Origin: DASTPP01 sp035762175
Lineage (GTDB): Bacteria; Myxococcota_A; Polyangia; Polyangiales; Polyangiaceae
Length of the DNA: 32,726 bases
Assembly (NCBI GenBank): GCA_035762175.1
Contig: DASTPP010000104.1
Span: 1-32,726, forward strand
Direction of reading: 5' to 3'
In this document: positions 26,769 to 32,726 of the stretch, piece after piece
Layout of the letters: each line of letters opens with the position of its first letter
How positions within the stretch are numbered: the first letter of the stretch is position 1
Notes under the pieces: generated by a model
The model's input: only the letters and a program-made list of their open reading frames with translations
What the model was told of the DNA's origin: nothing
Databases searched by the model: none
Translations under genes and position numbers: made by a program

Positions 26769-27244
26769 CCGAGGACGCCCCCCACAAGGTGCGCCCGGGC
26801 GACGCGTCACGAGGTGCGAGGCGAGATCGCCCTGCGGGTCTGCAGGGCGCGAGCCAGCGAGACGGGGCGTGAGTGGCCGGCGTGATACCGGCGGCGATGG
26901 CTGTGCGTGCGGCGGTCGCATGATCGAGCTCGAGCCCCCCGGGCGGGCCTGAAAGGTGAGCGTTCATGCGCTGCTTGCGCCCCTTGCCCCCCTCAACTGG
27001 GCGCCCGACAAGCCCTTAGTCTAACCGGGCCGTCGCGCCCCTGTCTCGCGAAGTTCGCGCCGGGGCCTTCGCCGCCCTGACCAGCCTTGGAAACCGGCCC
27101 AGGCCCGGCGCATCTCGTCGGGCGAGCCCGGGTCGATCGCGCTCCCCCATCGCGGGGTGCGCCTCGTCGCCGACGAGGGCGAAGGCGCGCTCGCGGAGCG
27201 CGGGGCCTTGCCCCGGCGGCACCCACCTGCCACGCTGCGGCCCC
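26769..27244. other. Intergenic region, nothing recognised
   Basis: This divergent gap lies between the Cys-rich lipoprotein gene and the GNAT gene. Open frames here are extensions of the flanking genes' frames or have no domain. I see no hairpin followed by a T-run, no tRNA and no clear promoter boxes. A CGCTGCTTGCGCCCCTTGC segment near 26970 resembles the CTTGCG-containing sequences upstream of other genes in the window, but the match is weak. Confidence 0.35.
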
Positions 27245-28015
27245 GTGAACGCGGCGAACCCTGCCCTCTTCGCCAACCTGCAAGCCTACTGGGGCGGCTA
27301 CGATCGGCGCGTCAGCACGCCCACGGCGCCCGGGGTGGTCGCCTACGCGTCGGGGCTTTCGCACCCGCTCTTCAACGGCGTGCTGAGCGCGCGGCTCGAC
27401 CCGTCGGCGCTTCCCGCCACGGCGGGGCGGCTCCGAGAGCAGTTTGCTGCCCTCGGGCTGCCCGCGACGTGGTGGGTGGGGCCCGACAGCGAGCCTGCCG
27501 ATCTCGGCGAGCGGCTCGCGGCGCTCGGCTTTCCGCAGGTCGACGCGGCCGAGCTCATGGCGATCGATCTGGCTTCTTTGCCCGACGAGGCGCCGCCGGT
27601 CGGGCTCGAGGTGCGGCCGGTCGAAGAGCCCGACGAGGTGAGGGCCTGGGCCGGGGTCGTGACCGAGGTGTTTCATGTCAGCGGGCCGGCGGGGCCGGCG
27701 TACGCGGCGCTCGAGGCCGCGAACCCCGCGACCGAGCGTTACGCGCGCTTCGGCGGTTGGGCCGACGGCCGCCTCGTCGCGACCGCGGCGCTGACGACCG
27801 ACGCCGGCGTCGCGGGCATCTATGCGGTAGCGACGCTCGCGGCCTACGAGCGCCGGGGCTACGGGCGCGCCCTGACGCTGGCCGCGCTGCGCGAGGGCCG
27901 GCGCCGGGGCCTTGCCGTCGGCACGCTGCAGGCCACGCGCGCCGGGCACCCGGTCTACCGCCGCCTCGGCTTCGTCGACCTCGGCACCTTTCGGCTGCAC
28001 GCGCTCGCGGGGTGA
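27245..28015 (+). CDS. GNAT-family N-acetyltransferase
   Basis: The 256-residue protein is predicted to start at the GTG at 27245. The C-terminal half is a GNAT domain: LEVRPVEEPDEVRAWAGVVT begins it, GGWADGRLVATAALTTDAGV forms the central strands, and VATLAAYERRGYGRALTLAA is the acetyl-CoA pyrophosphate-binding motif (R-R-G-Y-G-R). VYRRLGFVDLGTFRLHAL ends the domain. The N-terminal 110 or so residues form a degenerate second GNAT-like half, as in tandem GNAT proteins. The substrate (amine, amino acid or peptide N-terminus) cannot be told. It is a single gene in the cytoplasm. Confidence 0.88.
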   Translation: MNAANPALFANLQAYWGGYDRRVSTPTAPGVVAYASGLSHPLFNGVLSARLDPSALPATAGRLREQFAALGLPATWWVGPDSEPADLGERLAALGFPQVDAAELMAIDLASLPDEAPPVGLEVRPVEEPDEVRAWAGVVTEVFHVSGPAGPAYAALEAANPATERYARFGGWADGRLVATAALTTDAGVAGIYAVATLAAYERRGYGRALTLAALREGRRRGLAVGTLQATRAGHPVYRRLGFVDLGTFRLHALAG

Positions 28016-28074
28016 GGTCCGGGGCGAGCGCCGCGGCGGGGCGTCGCGCTGCCGCGAACCCCGAGCCGGGCCGC

Positions 28075-28773
28075 TCAGAACCCGGCGCCGAGCGAGGCCC
28101 CGAAGAAGGGCTGAAGTCGAGACTGCGGGAGCGCGAGCTCGGGCGCGTGGGGCAGCCACGCGATGCCGAACGAGAGGTTTCCGATTGCTTCGAAGCCGTG
28201 AGCGACCGGGTACAATACCTTGAGCGAGCCGGCCGCCTCCGGCCCCGCGGTCTCGACCCTTCGCGGCCCGGTGCTCGTGAAGCGAAAGCCCGCGTCATCG
28301 GGGCCGACGGACATCTCGGCCACCCCCGCCCCGACGCGGGGCTCGAGCCACATCGGGCCGACCGAGAGCGAAAAGAGCCGCACGTTGGCCCGGAAGTGCG
28401 CCGTCTCGGGGGCGAGATCGCGGTGCCAGAGCCCCGCGCCCGTGCCGCAGGCCTCGAGCGAGAAGAACGCGAGCGGCGACACCTCGCCGCAGACCTCGGG
28501 CATTCCGTTGCCGTTGCCGGTCGAGCCACCGATGCGCAGGTTGCCCCAGTTTCTCGGCGCCTCACCGCCCCCGCCGGGGCCCGGCGTGGCCCCGCGCGCT
28601 TCGGCCTGTGGTGCGGGCAGCGGTTGCAGGTGAAGCTCTCGCCTCGGCTCCGGCGGGCTCTGTGCGGCGCCGCGACTACACCACGCGAGCAGCGCCAGGC
28701 CGAGCAGGCTCGGCCCCATCGTGACGCTTCGCCATCGCCGGCATCGCCCGCAGGTCTGTGCGACGTCGCTCAT
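28075..28773 (-). CDS. Exported beta-barrel-like protein, probable outer membrane
   Basis: The 232-residue protein has an N-region with RCRRWRS and a hydrophobic signal segment (MGPSLLGLALLAW), with cleavage likely near RGAAQS. The internal ATG at 28719 is an alternative start that gives a more ordinary signal peptide. After a Pro/Gly-rich linker (about 40-75), alternating strands dominate: NVRLFSLSVGPMWLEPRVGA, AGSLKVLYPVAHGFEAIGNL, LSFGIAWLP. The chain ends in FFGASLGAGF with a terminal phenylalanine, the classical BAM signal. A small outer-membrane barrel is likely, role unknown. It is convergent with the GNAT gene. Confidence 0.7.
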   Translation of the reverse strand: MSDVAQTCGRCRRWRSVTMGPSLLGLALLAWCSRGAAQSPPEPRRELHLQPLPAPQAEARGATPGPGGGGEAPRNWGNLRIGGSTGNGNGMPEVCGEVSPLAFFSLEACGTGAGLWHRDLAPETAHFRANVRLFSLSVGPMWLEPRVGAGVAEMSVGPDDAGFRFTSTGPRRVETAGPEAAGSLKVLYPVAHGFEAIGNLSFGIAWLPHAPELALPQSRLQPFFGASLGAGF

Positions 28774-29032
28774 GTGAAAAAGAACGCTAGCCCAGGGCCG
28801 CGCTCGTGCAACGCCGCGGGCTCGGTGCGCAGCAACGTGGCGCGCTCGGTGTGCATGGTCAACGCCCGGGCCTTACGAAGTACACAAGAGCTCGGCGTTC
28901 TGCGCCAAGGGGGGCGCAAGGCGCGGGTGCCGCGGGCCGCGCGGGGCCGCCGGTCGCGACCGCCGAGGGGGCGGGCGGCGCTCGGGCCGGGCGTGCGCGG
29001 GCCGGGGGCGTGAGGCATGCTCGCAGCGGCCC

Positions 29033-29434
29033 ATGCCGCCGCCGTGGAAGAAGCTGGTCGACGAGTTGATCGCCATCGGGCACCAGAGCCCACACCTCGA
29101 GAGGCTGCGCGAACGGCTCGGGCGGGCCTACGACCATGCCGGGCTCGAGCGCGAGATCGCCTCGGAAATGGCGTACGCGCTCGGGCAAAGCGAAGAGAAG
29201 CTTCTGGTGGCCCTGCTCGAGCTCGAGCGCGCCGGGCTCGAGCTCGGGCGGGCGCGCCCGGGCAGCGCGGAGCACGACGCCCGGGCCGAGCGCTTCGACG
29301 CGCTCCGGCGCGAGGCGCTCACGCGGCGCTGGGAGCTACAAATCCACCGCGAGGCGCTCGGCTTCCGGCGAAACCAGGTGCTCGAAGAGCTCTACCCGGT
29401 GCCGCCGCCGGCGGCCCGGCGCGAGCGCTCGTAA
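29033..29434 (+). CDS. Small helical hypothetical protein
   Basis: This is a 133-residue protein I do not recognise. It is predicted almost entirely helical with no signal peptide or membrane span: KKLVDELIAIGHQSPHLERL, ASEMAYALGQSEEKLLVALL, and RREALTRRWELQIHREALGF. The mixture of acidic and basic residues with hydrophobic heptads suggests a coiled-coil or helical-bundle cytoplasmic protein. The ATG at 29033 gives a compact N-terminus. The protein has a normal spread of residue types, including His, Gln, Met and Ile, unlike random frames here, which supports a real gene. It is a single gene; the LysR remnant on the other strand is convergent. Confidence 0.65.
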   Translation: MPPPWKKLVDELIAIGHQSPHLERLRERLGRAYDHAGLEREIASEMAYALGQSEEKLLVALLELERAGLELGRARPGSAEHDARAERFDALRREALTRRWELQIHREALGFRRNQVLEELYPVPPPAARRERS

Positions 29435-29487
29435 GGCAGCCCGCGGGCGGCGGGGCGGGCGCGCCGGGCCCCCGCGAGGGCGGCCGC

Positions 29488-29844
29488 TCATATGCGGAAC
29501 CCCGGCAGCTCGAGGGGCGGCGGGTAGAGACGCAGGCCGAGCGGCGCGGCGAGCGCCTTGAGCACGAGCGAGGGCGCGGTCAGCACCAAGTCCGAGTGGG
29601 CGGTGAGCAGCGGGGCGGCGAGGAACGCGGGCGTGCGAACCGCGACCCGGCGCGAGTGCCCGCGCTCGGACAGCGCGACGTCGACCGGCCCGCCCAGGTC
29701 GCCGGCGGGCGCGATCTGGACGTGGGCGAGCTCGACGTAGGCCTCGAGCGTGAGCTTGCCGCGCACGCGCGGGGGGTCGGCGCGCACCGCGCACACGAGC
29801 CGGTCGTCGAACAGGTGTTGCCGCAGGGCGCCGGCCGGCAGCGA
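29488..29844 (-). pseudogene. 5'-truncated LysR-family regulator (C-terminal part of substrate-binding domain only)
   Basis: The frame encodes LRQHLFDDRLVCAVRADPPR, then RGKLTLEAYVELAHVQIAP, PAFLAAPLLTAHSDLVLTAP and a normal C-terminus ending LELPGFRI. This is the second half of a LysR effector-binding domain. The HTH and first half are missing. Upstream of about 29844 the frame turns into Arg/Pro/Ala-rich sequence with no LysR character, and no start is credible. The remaining fragment has no DNA-binding domain, so it is a remnant. It abuts the truncated NmrA-family gene on the other strand, with about 80 bp between the homologous parts. Confidence 0.75.
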
Positions 29845-29922
29845 CGCTCGAGGCGCTGGGGCTCGAAGGCGGCGCGGCGGACGACCGCGCGCGCTTGCTC
29901 GAGCAGGCGCTCGACCTCCGGC

Positions 29923-30627
29923 GCCAGCGTCGAGCGGGCGCTGCGGGGGGCCGAGGGCGCCTACCTCCTGCTGCCGCCAGACCCGTCGTCCGACGACTTC
30001 GTCGCGCCGGGGCGGCGCATCGCGGGCAACTTCGCCGCGGCGCTGCGCAAGAGCCCGGTCCGGCACGCGGTCCTGCTCTCGTCGGTCGGCGCGGCGCTGC
30101 CGAGCGGCACGGGGCCCATCGTCACCGCGCACGAGGCCGAGCGGGCGCTCGGGGCGGTGAAGACGACGGCCTTCACGTTCCTGCGCGCCGCCTACTTCAT
30201 GGAGAACCTCCTGGCGTACGCGCACGCGATGCGGGCCGACGGCGTGCTGCCGGTGTTCGGCGGCGGGGGGGGCCACGCCTTGCCGATGGTGGCGACCGCC
30301 GACATCGGCGAGGTCGCGGCCGCGGCGCTGCTCGCGCCGCCGGCCGCGACCGAGGTGGTCGATCTGTCGGGGCCGCGAGAGTACAGCTTCGACGACGCCG
30401 CCCGCGAGGCCTCGGCCCTGCTGGGGCGCCCCGTCCGGGCGGTCGACTTGCCGATCGAGGGCCTGGTGCCCGCGCTCACCGGGTTCGGCGTCTCGCCGAA
30501 CGTCGCCGGCCTCTACCGCGAGAGAACCGAGGCGCTCGGCGCGGGCCGGGTGCGCCCCGAGGGGGTGGGGCGCGCGGTGCGGGGCAAGACCGAGCTCGGG
30601 GCCGTGCTCGGGGCCGCGCTGCGGTAG
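29923..30627 (+). pseudogene. 5'-truncated NmrA-like NAD(P)-binding protein
   Basis: The frame from about 29923 reads ASVERALRGAEGAYLLLPPD, then VRHAVLLSSVGAALPSGTGP, AFTFLRAAYFMENLLAYAHA, DIGEVAAAALLAP and VVDLSGPREYSFDDAAREAS, a normal NmrA/SDR-like protein to its TAG stop. The N-terminal dinucleotide-binding glycine motif (GATGxxG), the first about 60 residues of the family, is absent, and the sequence upstream in this frame is not family-like. Without that motif NAD(P)H binding should fail. An annotation tool could call a shortened gene from an internal start; I regard it as a remnant of a formerly complete gene once divergent from the LysR gene. Confidence 0.72.
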
Positions 30628-30841
30628 GGCCCTCGGGGCCGGGCGCGGGCGGCGCGGCCTTGCACCAGAGCCGACGGAGGCCTGGTCACTGCCGTCGCGC
30701 CGTAATTTTCTGTCTTCGCGGTCGCTGCGACGACTCAGGGCGCTCCCAACGAGCAGGGCCCGAGCGCGCCGCGAACGAGATCGTCGCGCGGGCCGGCGTC
30801 GCGGGCTTCGAGGGGGGGGCGCTCTGGGGCGGGGGCGCGCC

Positions 30842-30873
30842 TTGACAGGCTGCGGGGGTCGCTGATTTAAAAT
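30842..30873 (+). promoter_or_regulatory. Candidate sigma-70 promoter of the kinase gene
   Basis: A consensus TTGACA (30842-30847) is followed by TTTAAA (30866-30871, 18-bp spacer) or TAAAAT (30868-30873, 20-bp spacer). The leader of about 130 nt contains GAGCGC...GCGCTC inverted repeats around TTGCGCAA (about 30884-30918) before the ATG at 31005. The remaining 30628-31004 sequence holds no gene. Confidence 0.6.
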
Positions 30874-31004
30874 GGTGCTGGCGAGAGCGCTTATTGCGCA
30901 ATCGTAGTATGCGCTCACTCGGCGTGTGGTTTTAGTTGATGGCGCCCTTCTTCGGGCCGGGGCGCCGGCCAAGGCCTCGGGTCGGGGCGTTAGCGGGGGT
31001 GAGC

Positions 31005-32726
31005 ATGTCGGGCGACCCCATGCCGGGCGCGTTGGAGCAAACCACGATCGACGCGCCCCCGCCCGCCGGGGACGCCGCCCGTCCGTGGAGCCCGCCGACC
31101 GAATTCGACGACTACGTGCTCATGCGCCTGCTGGGCCGGGGCGCGATGGGGGCGGTGTACCTGGCCGAAGACCGCCTGCTCGCCCGGCACGTCGCGATCA
31201 AGTTCGTCGACGCCGGCGAGGGCGCGCGCGAGCGGTTCTTGAACGAGGCGCGGGCGGTCGCGCGCGTGCAGCACCCGAACGTGGTCAGCATCTACCGCGT
31301 CGGCGAGTACGAGGGGCGGCCCTACCTGGTGACCGAGTTCGCGCGCGGCGAGCCGCTCGATCGGCTGCCCTTGCCGCTGCCCTGGGCCAAGGTGCTCGCG
31401 GTCGCGCTCGACCTCTCGCGGGGGCTCTCGGCGGCGCACCGCCGCGGCTTGCTGCATTGCGACCTCAAGCCCCAGAACGCCATCTTGACCGACGAGGGGG
31501 CGAAGCTGGTCGACTTCGGCCTGGCGCGGCTGATCCAGGGGCTCGCGGGCGAGCCGCGGGGCGATGCCGGCGAGGCGGGGGCGGGCGCCGGGGCGCTGGC
31601 GCCCGAGAGCGAGCGGGTCATCCGCGGCACCCCGCACTTCATGGCGCCCGAGCTCTGGCGGGGCGAGCCGCCCTCGAAGCGCTCGGACGTCTACGGCCTC
31701 GGCGCGCTGATGTACTACCTGGCGGCCGGCGCGAGCCCCTTCGAGAGCGTGCCGACCGACCAGCTCGCGCGCCATGTGCAGGAGCACGCCGCGCCGCCGC
31801 TCGCGCGCGCGGCGCCGGGCGGCGACTCGCCCCTCGCCCCCATCGTCGACCGCTGCCTGCGGCGCAACCCGACCGAGCGCTACGCCTCGGGCGACGAGCT
31901 GCGCCAGGCGCTCGAGCAGCTCGGGCGGCGCACCGCCGGCGCCCCCCTGCCGGCGGGCAACCCCTACCGGGGCCTGCGCCCCTTCGACGCCGACCACCGC
32001 GGGCTCTTCTTCGGCCGCAACGCCGAGGCGGGCGTCGTGCTCGACCGGCTCCGGTCGGAGCCCTTCGTGGTGGTGACGGGCGACTCGGGCGCGGGCAAGT
32101 CGTCGCTCTGCCGCGCGGGGGTGCTGCCGGCGGTGCGCGAGGGGGCGCTCGGCGGCGGCCGGGCCTGGTCGGTGCTCGCCTTCGCCCCGGGCAAGCGCCC
32201 GCTCGCGGCGCTCGCGACGGCCGTCGCCACGCTCCTGCGCGTAGACGCGGCGGAGCTCTCGCGCGCGGCGAAGACCGACCCGGCGGCCCTCGCCGACGCG
32301 CTCGGGCGGCACGTCGGCGAGGCGGGCGGGCTCTTGCTCTTCGTCGACCACGTCGAAGAGCTCTTGACCGTGAGCGACCCGCAGGAGCGCGACGCGGCGC
32401 AGGCGGCGCTCGCGGAGCTGGCGGGCGGGCGGCCGGGGCTGCGCGTGCTCGCGACGCTGCGGGCCGACTTCTTGACCCGCTTCGCCGCCCTGCCCTCGCT
32501 CGGCGAGGACCTCTCGCGGGTGCTCTACTTTTTGCGCCCGCTCTCGCCCGAGCACGCGCGCGAGGCGGTGGTGGGCCCGGCGGGGGCGACGGGGCTGCGC
32601 TTCGAGTCCGAAGACATGGTCGACGCGCTGGTGGCGGCGGCGACGCAGGCCGGCGGCCTGCCGCTGTTGCAGTTCGCGCTCGCCGAGCTGTGGGAGGCGC
32701 GCGACGAGGCGGCCGGGCTCATCCGC
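31005..32726 (+). CDS. Ser/Thr protein kinase fused to an nSTAND1-type NTPase (3' end outside window)
   Basis: At least 574 codons are open to the window edge. The ATG at 31005 follows GGGGGTGAG. The kinase domain covers about 36-305: GRGAMGAVYLAED (45-56), Lys66 in VAIKF, catalytic loop HCDLKPQNA (151-159), DFG (170-172), APE (214-216). HCD in place of HRD makes it a non-RD kinase. From 319 the motif NPYRGLRPF and GLFFGRNAEA open a STAND-type NTPase, with Walker A GDSGAGKSS (359-367) and Walker B LLLFVDHVEEL (443-453). Such proteins usually end in WD40, TPR or formylglycine-enzyme-type sensor repeats, which would lie outside. A cytoplasmic signalling role is inferred. The promoter lies about 130 bp upstream. 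Confidence 0.92.
   Translation, partial: MSGDPMPGALEQTTIDAPPPAGDAARPWSPPTEFDDYVLMRLLGRGAMGAVYLAEDRLLARHVAIKFVDAGEGARERFLNEARAVARVQHPNVVSIYRVGEYEGRPYLVTEFARGEPLDRLPLPLPWAKVLAVALDLSRGLSAAHRRGLLHCDLKPQNAILTDEGAKLVDFGLARLIQGLAGEPRGDAGEAGAGAGALAPESERVIRGTPHFMAPELWRGEPPSKRSDVYGLGALMYYLAAGASPFESVPTDQLARHVQEHAAPPLARAAPGGDSPLAPIVDRCLRRNPTERYASGDELRQALEQLGRRTAGAPLPAGNPYRGLRPFDADHRGLFFGRNAEAGVVLDRLRSEPFVVVTGDSGAGKSSLCRAGVLPAVREGALGGGRAWSVLAFAPGKRPLAALATAVATLLRVDAAELSRAAKTDPAALADALGRHVGEAGGLLLFVDHVEELLTVSDPQERDAAQAALAELAGGRPGLRVLATLRADFLTRFAALPSLGEDLSRVLYFLRPLSPEHAREAVVGPAGATGLRFESEDMVDALVAAATQAGGLPLLQFALAELWEARDEAAGLIR

Noticed and set aside
31005..32726. Antiviral STAND (Avs-like) defence system
   Set aside because: The N-terminal domain is a standard signalling kinase and no nuclease, reverse transcriptase or other defence gene is adjacent in the window.

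Overview
The window is very GC-rich DNA with a strong G/C third-position bias. It carries many lipoproteins with Gly-, Cys- or Pro-rich linkers, a Ser/Thr kinase fused to a STAND-type NTPase, LysR regulators, a sterol-desaturase-type enzyme and a PHA-granule-type protein. This points to a large-genome myxobacterium (Myxococcota, probably Polyangiales/Sorangiineae). That placement is inference from protein style and composition; no rRNA or tRNA is present. The segment is chromosomal and mostly single genes or pairs; I see no phage, plasmid, integron or CRISPR locus.

Layout. 1-3.9 kb: the end of an exported metallopeptidase-like protein, argS, a six-cysteine lipoprotein and a BtpA-family TIM barrel. 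3.9-9.3 kb: three large exported lipoproteins, namely an E-set + esterase protein, a sugar-dehydrogenase-type propeller fused to a diheme cytochrome c domain, and a lamin-tail-domain protein. 9.4-12.6 kb: a sterol desaturase-like membrane enzyme divergent from 3-methyladenine glycosylase I (tag), an EamA transporter and a cupin. 12.7-15.6 kb: an outer-membrane barrel protein with a (PKAEE)7 linker and an unrecognised helical protein followed by a clear intrinsic terminator. 15.6-17.4 kb: a 1.8-kb stretch without a convincing gene. It holds a degenerate 43-bp tandem array of about 14 units, a hairpin-embedded minus-strand promoter candidate and other inverted repeats. 17.4-19.7 kb: a secreted 26-cysteine CX3C protein, lying antisense to the open 3' extension of a DUF4919-like gene that is translationally coupled to a LysR gene. 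19.9-24.1 kb: an NHL/SMP-30-like lipoprotein, a Pro-rich membrane protein, a 38-bp tandem array, and a LysR/quinone-oxidoreductase divergent pair with an AT-rich operator-like palindrome. 24.1-29.4 kb: a band-7 coiled-coil protein, a PHA-system protein, a 20-Cys lipoprotein, a GNAT enzyme, a small barrel-like protein and a helical hypothetical. 29.5-30.6 kb: 5'-truncated remnants of a divergent LysR/NmrA pair. 31.0 kb to the end: the kinase-nSTAND protein, running out of the window.

The strongest non-genic signals are two copies of a short inverted-repeat (MITE-like) element, each sitting exactly on a CTAG that supplies the TAG stop of the upstream gene, and the two tandem arrays (43 bp and 38 bp). 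The best candidate for something undescribed is the 15.6-18 kb region: array, promoter-hairpin and CX3C secreted protein. Its function is unknown and a functional link between the parts is only a hypothesis.
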